NCBI GenBank assembly: GCA_030263665.1
Contig: SZPK01000003.1
Coordinates: forward strand, 1-64,000
DNA length: 64,000 nucleotides
From: Villigracilis sp024434165
GTDB lineage: Bacteria; Chloroflexota; Anaerolineae; Anaerolineales; Villigracilaceae
Direction: 5' to 3'
Shown here: piece after piece, positions 8,806-16,183 of the stretch
Position numbering within the stretch: position 1 is the stretch's first letter
Layout: the number at the start of each line of letters is the position of its first letter
The notes under the pieces: model-generated
Database searches by the model: none
The model's input: the letters and a program-made list of their open reading frames with translations, nothing else
What the model was told of the DNA's origin: nothing
Position numbers and translations under genes: made by a program

Positions 8806-9168
8806 TTATATGTTTGGGATTTCATCCAACGAATAAAAGATCTTTGCACCTTTTTCTTTTGCGGTGCTGACCATCAAGTCTGCGCCTGAAGATGCACCAC
8901 CAACCCGCAGAACGGCGTCACATTTATCGAGCAGACGCACAGCAATCGGATGAAAAATCTCGTTGAAAATCTCATCACCGGTTTCTTTTGAGCCTGCCAG
9001 CGCCAAAAGCGGAAGAGCATACCATTCTCCAAGCACTGGGATGTGTCCCTTGCGGAAGATGGGCACAGCGAACGACTCCATAAAGTGGACATTGGCTGCG
9101 ATCTTTTCCGGGTCGTCATTTGTGCCAGAGCGGTAGGGTCCGGCGATCAGAATCATCATGGGCTTCAT
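8806..9168 (-). CDS. DUF4406-like / nucleoside 2-deoxyribosyltransferase-like protein
   Basis: A 120-residue Rossmann-like protein. It begins with MILIAGPYRSG and contains HIPVLGEWYALPL and VLRVGGASSGADLMVSTAKEKG, matching the small DUF4406 branch of the nucleoside deoxyribosyltransferase superfamily. It could cleave or bind a nucleotide-like ligand, but the substrate is unknown. Its ATG directly abuts the stop codon of the NUDIX gene (TAA-ATG), so the pair is translationally coupled, suggesting a joint role in nucleotide or ADP-ribose clean-up (inference). Confidence 0.75.
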   Translation of the reverse strand: MKPMMILIAGPYRSGTNDDPEKIAANVHFMESFAVPIFRKGHIPVLGEWYALPLLALAGSKETGDEIFNEIFHPIAVRLLDKCDAVLRVGGASSGADLMVSTAKEKGAKIFYSLDEIPNI

Positions 9169-9702
9169 TTATTTCTCCAAATACGGTCTTGCCATCAACA
9201 ACGCCGCCAGCGATTTGGCGTCCGGCACTTCACCGCGTTCCGCCATTGCCAGCGCCTCCTTCACCGGGATTTTCTCCAGCGATAGAAATTCATCGTCGTC
9301 GGCTTCGAGCGGATTGTGCTTCAAATCCGTCGCCAAAAAGACACCCATGTATTCGGTGGAGTACCCCGGCGCGAGGTAGAACGAACCGACGTATTTCAGC
9401 GTCCCCGCCTCCATGCCTGTCTCCTCGCGGATCTCGCGCGCGGCGCACTCTTCAAAAGGCTCGTCGCCGTCGCGCGTGCCGGCGGGCAGTTCGAGCAGGT
9501 CCATGCCTGCGGCATGACGGTACTGGCGTACGAACAACAGGTTGCCTTCCCCGTCAACGGGGAGAATGATGACCGAGCCGCCGTGCTCCACGATATCGAA
9601 TTTGGTTTCGCGCCCGTCGGGGGTTTTCAAATAATCGCGGCGGATGGTGAAGGCGCGTCCCTTCAAAAGAATTTCAGAACGAAGCAGTTCAAAGGAAGGC
9701 AT
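9169..9702 (-). CDS. NUDIX hydrolase, ADP-ribose pyrophosphatase type
   Basis: A 177-residue protein with a complete Nudix box, GTRDGDEPFEECAAREIREE followed by TGMEAG, at about residues 80-105. A proline-containing segment after the box (YLAPGYSTEYMGVFLA) is typical of ADP-ribose/NDP-sugar hydrolases. The N-terminal part (ILLKGRAFTIRRDYLKTPDG) also matches the ADP-ribose pyrophosphatase branch. The start follows AAGGA. It is the first gene of a coupled pair with the DUF4406-like gene. Confidence 0.9.
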   Translation of the reverse strand: MPSFELLRSEILLKGRAFTIRRDYLKTPDGRETKFDIVEHGGSVIILPVDGEGNLLFVRQYRHAAGMDLLELPAGTRDGDEPFEECAAREIREETGMEAGTLKYVGSFYLAPGYSTEYMGVFLATDLKHNPLEADDDEFLSLEKIPVKEALAMAERGEVPDAKSLAALLMARPYLEK

Positions 9703-9781
9703 GATAGTTTCCTTATTCTGGTTCTACCGTTTTTAACGGGAAAACCATTTTCACCACGACCCTCATGCTGAGGGCTTAGGA

Positions 9782-9812
9782 CCCGGCACTTGCCCCCGGG
9801 GCAAGTGCCGGG
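9782..9812. repeat. perfect extragenic palindrome
   Basis: 15-bp arms (CCCGGCACTTGCCCC and its complement) around a single central base. It has no T tract, so it is more likely an extragenic palindromic repeat than a terminator. The surrounding gene-free interval 9703-10051 also holds a second inverted repeat and a terminator; I see no gene in it. Confidence 0.7.
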
Positions 9813-9925
9813 GGAGCACGAAGGAAAAACGCCTGTAAAGTGGACGCCTTTCCCTCCTTTGTGTACTTGGTGCCCTTTGTGGTCAGGCTCTTCCCTGTTA
9901 ATTACGGGAAAGCCCTTATTCTTTT

Positions 9926-9984
9926 ACCACAGAGAATGCGGAGATTCTTTTTTACTCCCTCTTATATTCCGTGATCTCAGTGGT
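9926..9984. repeat. inverted repeat of the 'ACCACAGAGA...CTCAGTGGT' family
   Basis: ACCACAGAGAATGCGGAG (9926-9943) is imperfectly complementary to TCCGTGATCTCAGTGGT (9968-9984). Related intergenic units with the flanking words 'TCTACCGTTTTAACGGGAA' and 'CCTTTGTG' occur near 25.3 kb. This is a dispersed non-coding repeat. Confidence 0.55.
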
Positions 9985-10009
9985 GATATTTGGCTCGAAG
10001 AATCAAAAT

Positions 10010-10040
10010 AAAAAAGCCCAGGCGATGCACCCGGGCTTTT
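10010..10040 (-). terminator. rho-independent terminator of the LysM gene
   Basis: AAAAGCCCAGG and CCCGGGCTTTT form a stem with one mismatch; on the minus strand it ends in a T run. It lies 12 nt after the stop codon of the LysM lipoprotein. Confidence 0.8.
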
Positions 10041-10051
10041 GCAAGTCCGTG

Positions 10052-10783
10052 TTATGGAATTTGCAGCTGCTGACCGACCGTCAGTTTGGCGTTGACGGAA
10101 ATGTTATTGGCGGCGGCAATCGCATTCGGTTCCACGTCGCCGAATTTGCATGCCACGCTGTAGACGGTTTCATCGGCGGAAGCCACCGTGTACGTGGTTG
10201 GATGCGCGGCAAGCGCGCGGCTGCCGGGGAAGGTGCCGGTCTGCGGTATCTTCAGCACCGTGCCGCTGACGAGACTGTAGGCATCCTGCGTGGTCAAGCC
10301 GTTGATGGCAAGGAGTTCATCCGGGTCGAGGTTGTAGCGGCGCGCAATGCAGTAGGGGAATTCGCCCTTTTGCAGGGTGTAAGACGTGGGGCGCGAGCCA
10401 GCCGGAACCGACGTGGCTGGCGTCACGGGCGTCCCGCCGGATGACGCACCCACATTCGTCGGCGTGCTGTTGTTGAGGGTCGGCGTGGCGGTGGGCAGGT
10501 CTGCAGATGGCGTACCCGGCGTTCCGGTCCCGGTTTCCACGGGCGCGGCGGGAGTCCCTCCACCGGCTGTTGCGGTCTGAGCTGCGGCGGTCTGCTTGGC
10601 AAATTCTTCGATCATCGCCATCGGGTTATCCACAGACGCAATGGGGGAAACGAATAACCCCGTAGGGATCACAGTAGGTGTCTCGGCGGGAGGGGTCGAG
10701 AGTGATTGCTCGCAGGCGGAAACCAGCACACTCGCAATCATCATCATGGAAAGCACCAGCACGCCTCGTTGTTTTCTAGTCAT
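10052..10783 (-). CDS. LysM-domain lipoprotein
   Basis: A 243-residue secreted lipoprotein. The signal peptide VLVLSMMMIASVLVSAC ends in a lipobox with Cys about residue 24. A long Pro/Thr/Ala/Gly-rich linker (residues about 30-130) is followed by two LysM repeats: one beginning SYTLQKGEFPYCIARRYN and one beginning TYTVASADETVYSVACKFG, both ending in LxIP-type strands. LysM binds peptidoglycan glycan, so the protein probably sits on the cell envelope. The start follows GAGGAG; it is monocistronic with its own terminator. Confidence 0.88.
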   Translation of the reverse strand: MTRKQRGVLVLSMMMIASVLVSACEQSLSTPPAETPTVIPTGLFVSPIASVDNPMAMIEEFAKQTAAAQTATAGGGTPAAPVETGTGTPGTPSADLPTATPTLNNSTPTNVGASSGGTPVTPATSVPAGSRPTSYTLQKGEFPYCIARRYNLDPDELLAINGLTTQDAYSLVSGTVLKIPQTGTFPGSRALAAHPTTYTVASADETVYSVACKFGDVEPNAIAAANNISVNAKLTVGQQLQIP

Positions 10784-10850
10784 AGCTTCTCCTCGTTCAT
10801 TGTACTGAAAAAAGATGGTAGCACATCACCTTTAAAGCGTCAAGCGCGCA

Positions 10851-12830
10851 TCATGGATTGCAACCAAAAGATAATCGAATGATTTCTGCGGATTTTTCGC
10901 CTCCCGCCGGACCTCGCGCCTGAATCTGCTCCCAGACCTTGCACACCCCTTTGAGGATTCGTTCATCCGCATCGAGCGCCGTGTTGGAGAGCTTCTCCGC
11001 TGTGCGCAGATCGCCGTTCATGGCGTAGGCTTCGATGAAGACCAGCCATTCATACGGGTCCTCCGGCTGGAGGTTGGCTGCCAGCGCTTCATCGCCCAGC
11101 GCCGCCGCCTGCCGGTAATCTCCCATCTGGCTGGCAAGTTCGGCATGGGTGAAGTAATAACACCAGCCATGCTCCGGTTCCGGGAAGAACATTGGGCGGG
11201 CGGGCTGACCCGGCTGCGTGACGATGCGCGACGGGTCGGAGAGCGGGATGGCATCCGTCAGCACATCCGGCTCGCGGGCGTAGATTTCGTCATCGCCGCG
11301 CCGGGGGTCGAGCACACGCAGGCATCCATTGCGCGGCATGTAGATGACGACGGCGCGCGATGTGGAACCGTTGAAATTCACGGTACGGTAGGGGTAGTGG
11401 ATTGCGATGTCCTTTTCGAGCGCGGGCAGGGTGGAGCCGCCGATACGTTTTTCGGTATAGAGCAGCATATAGGGCAGGTCTGAGCGGGTGTAACCCGGCG
11501 CGTACATCCAATTGATGGGCGCGGTGAAGGAGAGGTCGGTTTCGTAGTCAATCGGCATTTGGTGCGTGAGCAGGAGGGTGTTCGGCTCGAGCGCGGGGAT
11601 GCGCCACGCCAACTGCCAGTAGATTTCGCCCTGCTTTTGCCAATCCCTGCGGAAGATGTTGGCATTGAAGAATTGCTGTCCGATTCCAAGCGCAACCAGG
11701 GCGGTTAGGACAATGACCCGCGCGCGGGAGTTTTTGGCGAGCAGTTCGACCAGCCCCAGCACGAAGAGCGTGCCGCCGGGCATGATCGAGACCATGAAGC
11801 GGTCGTATGAAGTCTGCAAAGTCAGCGGAAGACTGGCGGCGAGCGAGGGCAGCCGTCCAAGCAGGATGCCAATCGCGCCGATGAAAATCATCGAAATGCC
11901 AAACGTGAAATCGCGCGGCTCGTCCTGTGCGGAGCGGAGAAGCGCCGGCGTGAGCAAGGCAAAGGAAACGGCGGCCAGCCCCAACGTCAGGAGCGAAGCG
12001 GGCGCGGGAAGCGAGGATAAGGTCAGGGGCAGGATTTGAATCCAGATGTAGAATCCCGCTTTCCACAGGGCATCCAGCGCCTGTGTCAAAAAGAATAGCA
12101 GGTTCGGCGATTGCGCGGCGGTGACTTCGTAGGAATTGTACGGACCGAAGTTGTAGTAGTAGTAAAGCCAGGCGGCGTTGAGAATCCAGATGAGAAGGTA
12201 GGGAAGCCAAATTTTTATGGCTTTTGTAAACCGTTCAGGCAGGCTGCCTTGAAAGAAGGAAAGAAGAAGGAGAAAGCGGATGCCCTCGATGCCGAAGAAA
12301 TATTCGGTGGGGAAGATGCCGCAGATTTGCAGCAGCAGGGCGGTGACTGTATCCGTTCCCTTTTGCGTGCGGAGGGCTTTGAAGGTGCAGCCGAACGAGA
12401 GCAGGTAAAAAATGAACGGGATGAGTTCCTGGTTGATGTGCGTGTATGCAACCCAGTGCTGGCTGTAGCCCGGAAAGACGAGCATGAGCAGGGCAGCAAG
12501 GTAGGCGAGCGTTTTGCGCCGGGGGAGGATTTGTTGAAACATCCACCACGCCGCCGCGCCAATGAAAACGCGGATGACCAGCGCGAAGATCTGCCAGTAA
12601 AGCGGCACGGGCGGAATCAGGCTGGTGGTGAAATAAAAGATGGGACCGAGAAACGGGCGGAACGGCATGAACGCCGGGATGAACTCCGCCGGACCGAGAA
12701 ATTTGGCGATCCACGCGAAGGGCCAGTCATCCCAGTAGAAGCCGGTGAGCGGGAGGAGCAGTCCGTAGGCGATGAGGGTGATGACGGCGATTAGGAGCGC
12801 CTGGCGCACCGCGGGGGAACGAAAAAACAT
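10851..12830 (-). CDS. polytopic GT-C-like membrane protein with C-terminal soluble domain
   Basis: A 659-residue protein with about ten transmembrane segments in the first 400 residues. An early periplasmic loop carries FYWDDWPF (residues about 31-38), the acidic motif typical of GT-C fold glycosyltransferases and O-mannosyltransferase-like proteins that use lipid-linked sugars. The C-terminal 200 residues are soluble and end in helical repeats (MGDYRQAAALGDEALAAN, YAMNGDLRTAEKLSNTAL) resembling TPRs. The start has no Shine-Dalgarno but a TATAAT 6 nt upstream. Substrate unknown; a role in cell-surface glycosylation is inference. Confidence 0.7.
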   Translation of the reverse strand: MFFRSPAVRQALLIAVITLIAYGLLLPLTGFYWDDWPFAWIAKFLGPAEFIPAFMPFRPFLGPIFYFTTSLIPPVPLYWQIFALVIRVFIGAAAWWMFQQILPRRKTLAYLAALLMLVFPGYSQHWVAYTHINQELIPFIFYLLSFGCTFKALRTQKGTDTVTALLLQICGIFPTEYFFGIEGIRFLLLLSFFQGSLPERFTKAIKIWLPYLLIWILNAAWLYYYYNFGPYNSYEVTAAQSPNLLFFLTQALDALWKAGFYIWIQILPLTLSSLPAPASLLTLGLAAVSFALLTPALLRSAQDEPRDFTFGISMIFIGAIGILLGRLPSLAASLPLTLQTSYDRFMVSIMPGGTLFVLGLVELLAKNSRARVIVLTALVALGIGQQFFNANIFRRDWQKQGEIYWQLAWRIPALEPNTLLLTHQMPIDYETDLSFTAPINWMYAPGYTRSDLPYMLLYTEKRIGGSTLPALEKDIAIHYPYRTVNFNGSTSRAVVIYMPRNGCLRVLDPRRGDDEIYAREPDVLTDAIPLSDPSRIVTQPGQPARPMFFPEPEHGWCYYFTHAELASQMGDYRQAAALGDEALAANLQPEDPYEWLVFIEAYAMNGDLRTAEKLSNTALDADERILKGVCKVWEQIQARGPAGGEKSAEIIRLSFGCNP

Positions 12831-12836
12831 TTCGCA

Positions 12837-12842
12837 ATTATA
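12837..12842 (-). promoter_or_regulatory. -10 box of a probable leaderless promoter
   Basis: TATAAT on the minus strand sits 6 nt before the ATG of the GT-C-like gene, and no Shine-Dalgarno sequence is present. No good -35 box is visible. Confidence 0.5.
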
Positions 12843-12865
12843 AGAGGAAAACGGGGAGGGGGTGA

Positions 12866-12985
12866 TGAAGCCGTTCAGTCAGCCTGTCCTGGAGGGCAGT
12901 CCCGGGAAAAATGCTGCACGCCGCCGAAGGCGGCAGTCTCCGCCGTCCGCTGTGGTGGGTGGTTTTATCGAAGAATTGGCAAAGG
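12866..12985 (-). repeat. attC-like cassette repeat A1 (truncated)
   Basis: This is a near-copy of part of the repeat at 13673-13787. The shared words include GCCGCCGAAGGCGGCAGTCT, CGCTGTGGTGGGTGG and TCGAAGAATTGGCAAA. It lies just downstream of the minus-strand gene ending at 13010. The end that should carry a GTTRRRY core is missing, so this looks like the outer, truncated end of the array next to the GT-C-like gene. Confidence 0.6.
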
Positions 12986-13009
12986 TCTTTACGACCCCCA
13001 CACTGCTGT

Positions 13010-13516
13010 TTATCGGTAGGTTGCTGCTTTTGCTAAGAACCTCTCAACATCATTGATAAATTTCAGTGTTCCTTGCTCGATTAATTTCGTCAAAGCTTGT
13101 AAGTCACTAAAATCCGGATTCTCTACCAAAACATGCTCTAGAATAGAATCAGCCCACTTTCCCTGAGGGGCGATCTTGTATCGATTCCAACCGCTATCTG
13201 TGAAGAGTTTCCAGTATTTTATCATCACCTGCTGATTTCTTCCCGATAACCAGACTTCAAATCGAAAGGTATCATACACAAACACGATCGCAATCTTGAG
13301 CTCTCGATTTTTCAGTGACGCTGGAACGACAGAAAAATACGTCATATCCATGTACCCATAGTAAATGCTCCCTGGTACGGAAAAATCAGGATATTGGTTC
13401 GTAAAGTGGTTCTTCAAACTCAGCATGTATTGCATCAAGCCCAGATATGCCTTTTGAATCACCCCCTTCTTGAGTTGTTTTCGAAACTCAATCATATTTT
13501 CTTGTATCGAGTTCAT
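13010..13516 (-). CDS. DUF7000-like protein
   Basis: A 168-residue soluble protein. Segments such as FRKQLKKGVIQKAYLGLMQY, GSIYYGYMDMTYFSVVP and KIAIVFVYDTFRFEVWLSG match what I remember of DUF7000 family proteins, which are of unknown function and scattered in accessory regions. Base composition is lower in GC than in neighbouring core genes. The ATG lies about 44 nt after the GTTGGGT core of repeat A2, and its stop is followed by repeat A1, so it occupies one cassette of the array. Confidence 0.7.
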   Translation of the reverse strand: MNSIQENMIEFRKQLKKGVIQKAYLGLMQYMLSLKNHFTNQYPDFSVPGSIYYGYMDMTYFSVVPASLKNRELKIAIVFVYDTFRFEVWLSGRNQQVMIKYWKLFTDSGWNRYKIAPQGKWADSILEHVLVENPDFSDLQALTKLIEQGTLKFINDVERFLAKAATYR

Positions 13517-13559
13517 TTCAATTCCTTCAGCTTTCTGAACCTGACCATTCGAGAAAGCA

Positions 13560-13787
13560 ACCCAACGGTTTGCGCCACCGCCCCCGGAGCGACACTTCGT
13601 GACACAAACCTGCGTGTGGGTGGGCGTGGATGGTGCCTTGGCGCCACTTGGGAGCAGGAAAAAGCCCGAAACCAGCCTGCCCTGGACGGACAGTCCAGGG
13701 AAAGATGCCTAAAATGCCGCAAGCCGCCGAAGGCGGCAGTCTCCGCCATCCGCTGTGGTGGGTGGTTTTATCGAAGAATTGGCAAAA
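13560..13787 (-). repeat. attC-like cassette repeat A2
   Basis: A complex imperfect inverted repeat downstream of the gene ending at 13768, whose last codons it encodes. Read on the minus strand it ends in GGCGGTGGCGCAAACC followed by GTTGGGT, a perfect match to the integron core consensus GTTRRRY. The same ending occurs in repeats A5 and, more divergent, B3. Its first half, with hairpin GCCGCC-TTC-GGCGGC, is shared with A1 and A3. Confidence 0.65.
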
Positions 13788-14169
13788 GGAGGATGAGTTC
13801 CTTTTGACTTTTATAAAACTCAATGCTTGGGCGGCTTGAATCAATGCGCCCTTTATATTCCTGGCTCATTTTGTCAAACAGGTCAGGAATTTCGTCGGCA
13901 TGTTCTGTCCAGTTCTTGAGTTTTTCCTGGGCGAACAGGCCGCCAGGGATGCTCCACTTTTGAAACCCAAGACGCTCTGGTTCATCAGGGTCTTCAATTT
14001 CTACGCAGGCTCGGTACACTCCAGTCGCATATTGAAAGGTGGCATAGAATTTCCTGCCTTTGAGGGTTTCAAGGCTGGACTCCAATTTGTTGAAAGCTTC
14101 TCCTGACCCAGCCGGTCCATTGGGGGATTCCACGAACATGACTTCTATATCCTGGATTGTCGTTTCCAT
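13768..14169 (-). CDS. GyrI-like / effector-binding domain protein
   Basis: A 133-residue protein resembling the stand-alone GyrI-like (SOUL/AraC effector-binding) domain. The central AYRACVEI-type strand is represented by GVYRACVEIEDPDEP, followed by FQKWSIPGGLFAQEKLKNW and a final strand IEFYKSQKELILLLPI. Such domains bind small hydrophobic or cationic ligands. The last six codons lie inside repeat A2, so the C-terminus was probably set by cassette formation. It has its own promoter (see 14227-14255) and a Shine-Dalgarno AAAGGAG before the ATG. Confidence 0.7.
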   Translation of the reverse strand: METTIQDIEVMFVESPNGPAGSGEAFNKLESSLETLKGRKFYATFQYATGVYRACVEIEDPDEPERLGFQKWSIPGGLFAQEKLKNWTEHADEIPDLFDKMSQEYKGRIDSSRPSIEFYKSQKELILLLPILR

Positions 14170-14226
14170 GCGTTTGCTCCTTTTATGACTGTGGGGTTGA
14201 TTCAGAGGTCAATCAAGTGCAAAACT

Positions 14227-14255
14227 ATATTAGCACGTTCGTTCTAAATATTCAA
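14227..14255 (-). promoter_or_regulatory. promoter of the GyrI-like gene
   Basis: On the minus strand TTGAAT and TAATAT are separated by exactly 17 nt. The inverted words TTAG and CTAA flank AACGAACGTG inside the spacer and -10 region and could form a repressor site. A cassette gene with its own promoter would not depend on an upstream integron promoter. Confidence 0.55.
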
Positions 14256-14339
14256 GCATTTCTTTTCAAGGCGAGTCGTAAAGGAGCATGACTACTTTCA
14301 CCAATACCATTGGATTCTTGCCCGGCTTGATAGGGTCAT

Positions 14340-14460
14340 TCGAGCAGTAGGCAGGCGTTACAGGAAAACTCGAAGCCGGAAAAATACTGGAAAATGCCGC
14401 ACGCCGCCCTTCGGGCGGCAGTCCCACACGTCAGACGCACGCTGTATTGGATGGCTTTTT
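14340..14460 (-). repeat. attC-like cassette repeat A3 (degenerate)
   Basis: It shares the central hairpin GCCGCCC-TTC-GGGCGGC and flanking words (CGAAGCCGGAAAAATACTGG, AAAATGCCGCACGCC) with A1/A2 and, in part, with B2. It lies downstream of the gene ending at 14536. The outer cores are degenerate (AGCCATC rather than a clean RYYYAAC). The gene-free interval 14170-14535 contains this repeat and the promoter of the GyrI-like gene, and nothing else that I recognise. Confidence 0.5.
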
Positions 14461-14535
14461 GAACGCAGACTCGCTGGTTCCGAAAAACACTTTTGCCACC
14501 GCGACGGATTTTTATATGCCATCGAATTTTTGGCA

Positions 14536-14997
14536 CTATAAGTTTCCTATCTCTCTATAAACTATATTACACCATTCGACTTCACTATCTAGCCACCAGC
14601 CAAATACCCAATCTGCGCCAAGATCGCGCAATGTGTCCATATCGCCGCCATAAGTCCATTTTTGATATGTTTTAGCTCCTGCCTTCAACGCCTTTTCTAC
14701 GAGATGTTCTGTTAAACGGATGCAATAAGCTGTTCCATTACAAAAAGCAAGAATTACCCCTGTTTTTGGATGCACTAAAGCAGGCGTACCATATACAAGG
14801 CAACGACAATCTTCTGGTAAGGAAGAACCAATAACATCCCAGACTCGTTCAACAACATCTGGGTGGCTGCCTTGCTCCATATAAGGTTTATTCACACTGT
14901 TCCATGTCGCGATCACTGGTGCATTTCCTTGCTTTTTCACTCTAATAATATATTCAAGAACTTTTTTGTTCATTACGTGCGTTTCATTGACATACAT
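14536..14997 (-). CDS. hypothetical cassette protein
   Basis: A 153-residue soluble protein of unknown function. It contains two Cys-containing strands (CRCLVYGTPALVHPKTGVIL, FCNGTAYCIRL) and a Trp-rich C-terminus (DWVFGWWLDSEVEWCNIVY). No signal peptide or membrane segment. The start is uncertain: an in-frame ATG eight codons later is equally possible, and neither has a good ribosome binding site. AT content is clearly higher than in core genes. It sits between repeats A3 and A4 as a single-gene cassette. Confidence 0.6.
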   Translation of the reverse strand: MYVNETHVMNKKVLEYIIRVKKQGNAPVIATWNSVNKPYMEQGSHPDVVERVWDVIGSSLPEDCRCLVYGTPALVHPKTGVILAFCNGTAYCIRLTEHLVEKALKAGAKTYQKWTYGGDMDTLRDLGADWVFGWWLDSEVEWCNIVYREIGNL

Positions 14998-15073
14998 ATT
15001 CTGAAACTTTCTTCAAACTGCGTGGCTTGTTCCAGGGTTTTTGACTCGGGCGCAAGTTATGTGTAGGTTTTGC

Positions 15074-15112
15074 CGCTAACAAACGTCGTTGGGCGTACTG
15101 CCAGGGTTAGCC
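15074..15112 (-). repeat. attC-like cassette repeat A4 (short)
   Basis: On the minus strand GGCTAAC (overlapping the stop codon of the upstream gene) and GTTAGCG bound the site, with GCCCAACGACGTTT between them. GCTAAC/GTTAGC are exact complements. It resembles the paired outer cores of an integron attC but is only 39 bp long, shorter than usual, so it may be a deletion product. Confidence 0.5.
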
Positions 15113-15700
15113 AAGATTGCCGGACTTCTTCGATTTGTTGCTGCCCCGAATTGTAAAAATTATTGTTGCGCCGAGGAGACCTCCTGCAAGAAAACCAAAG
15201 AAACCGAACAAAATGTTTCGCCTGATGATCGCATATATCAGCGAGCGGGGATAACTCCACTTCCATACACTCCCGTCATCGAGCAAAGCCAATTGCTTGA
15301 CATAGAACTCGGGTTCTTGGTCTGCATAGGGTCCCGCATAATATTCAACGCACTCAATCACCCGGCCTGGGGGAGGAGGAATAAATGGACGCGGCGTTGC
15401 CCCGCACGGCTCGTTGCCTTCCTCAAACCAGCGAACCCGTTCTTCATTGGTTTCTGCCCAATGCACCGTACCGTACTCTCGGTAATTATACCAATCGCCA
15501 TTGATGGTCTGTATGACGAAAGCAAAGTCACCCTCGGGGGAATTTTCTACTCCTATACCGACTATGTGACTAGGTTGTGCAGGCGGTGAACTCAAGCGGA
15601 ACCAATCGATCTGGCTCCCATACCAGTAACCTCCAACATATCCCAAAATTGGAAGGGCAATAGAGAATACGATCGCAATTGTAAGAAGATGTTTATTCAT
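15107..15700 (-). CDS. membrane-anchored hypothetical protein
   Basis: A 197-residue protein with an N-terminal hydrophobic helix (LLTIAIVFSIALPILGYVGG), an extracytoplasmic domain with two cysteines (NEPCGATPRPFIPPPPG and VIECVEYY), and a second transmembrane segment near the C-terminus (ILFGFFGFLAGGLLGATIIF) followed by a basic tail. The topology suggests both termini inside. Function unknown. Its stop codon lies in the GGCTAAC core of repeat A4. A frameshifted small gene lies 47 bp upstream within the same cassette. Confidence 0.65.
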   Translation of the reverse strand: MNKHLLTIAIVFSIALPILGYVGGYWYGSQIDWFRLSSPPAQPSHIVGIGVENSPEGDFAFVIQTINGDWYNYREYGTVHWAETNEERVRWFEEGNEPCGATPRPFIPPPPGRVIECVEYYAGPYADQEPEFYVKQLALLDDGSVWKWSYPRSLIYAIIRRNILFGFFGFLAGGLLGATIIFTIRGSNKSKKSGNLG

Positions 15701-15747
15701 ATCTTCTCCGATACAGATAAAGAAGCGGCGGCATATTACTGATGGCT

Positions 15748-15952
15748 TTAAACATATGCGCTTTCTAAATCATCAAGTTCTGCTGTAAATGGAAAAACCT
15801 TGTAGCGCTTTAAACTGAGCAAGAACTCAACCCTGACATCCCTGCAAGTTCGGATGTCCGCCCGGAGGAAAGCCTGCCCATTAGACTCGGCGTCCGTCTT
15901 TTCTGCAAGGAGCACCTTGTCTGGTATCTCACGTAATTTGCTGGAGAGACAT
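15748..15952 (-). pseudogene. small cassette gene interrupted by a one-base frameshift
   Basis: An ATG at 15952 is preceded by a strong AAGGAG. After three codons (Met-Ser-Leu) that frame meets a TGA four codons later, but skipping one C at that point opens a clean frame to a TAA at 15748-15750. It would encode about 67 residues, including KLREIPDKVLLAEKTDAES and RVEFLLSLKRYKVFPFTAEL. The amino-acid composition looks real and soluble. It is either a decayed gene or a base-call error in a CC run. I do not recognise the family. Confidence 0.5.
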
Positions 15953-16028
15953 TTTTACTCCTTTTTCCACCACTAATTTTACTCGCTTCAACATCAATTT
16001 TTATTGCGATTTTCTTTTGTATGGAACA

Positions 16029-16119
16029 GCCCAACGGATTGCGCCACCGCCCCCGAACGGAGCAAGTGGAACACCAGCCGGCGCTTAAACCCGCGTATTG
16101 GTTGAATCTGTGTTTAGCC
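16029..16119 (-). repeat. attC-like cassette repeat A5
   Basis: On the minus strand the site runs from GGCTAAA, through CCGGCTGGTGTTCCACTTGC, to GGCGGTGGCGCAATCC and the perfect GTTRRRY core GTTGGGC. Its 3' half matches A2 and B3. It is the upstream boundary of the cassette holding the frameshifted gene at 15748. Confidence 0.6.
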
Positions 16120-16183
16120 GCTGGCGCAGCCATTCATCAAACTCTTCAAGTGATTGTTGGAGTAACTTGCTGTAATGATTCAT
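16085..16183 (-). pseudogene. short reading frame ending in repeat A5 (gene remnant)
   Basis: A 32-codon frame whose N-terminal part reads like real protein (NHYSKLLQQSLEEFDEWLRQ) and whose end runs through repeat A5, where it meets a stop. There is no ribosome binding site. It may be the 5' end of a cassette gene truncated by the repeat. Confidence is low. Confidence 0.25.

Noticed and set aside
12866..16119. Repeats considered as CRISPR or as insertion-sequence ends
   Set aside because: They are irregularly spaced, long and imperfect, with genes between them; no transposase, no regular spacers and no cas genes.
15810..16133. 107-codon minus-strand frame over repeat A5
   Set aside because: It reads through the attC-like repeat and the wrong phase of the frameshifted gene; the corrected small gene explains the sequence better.
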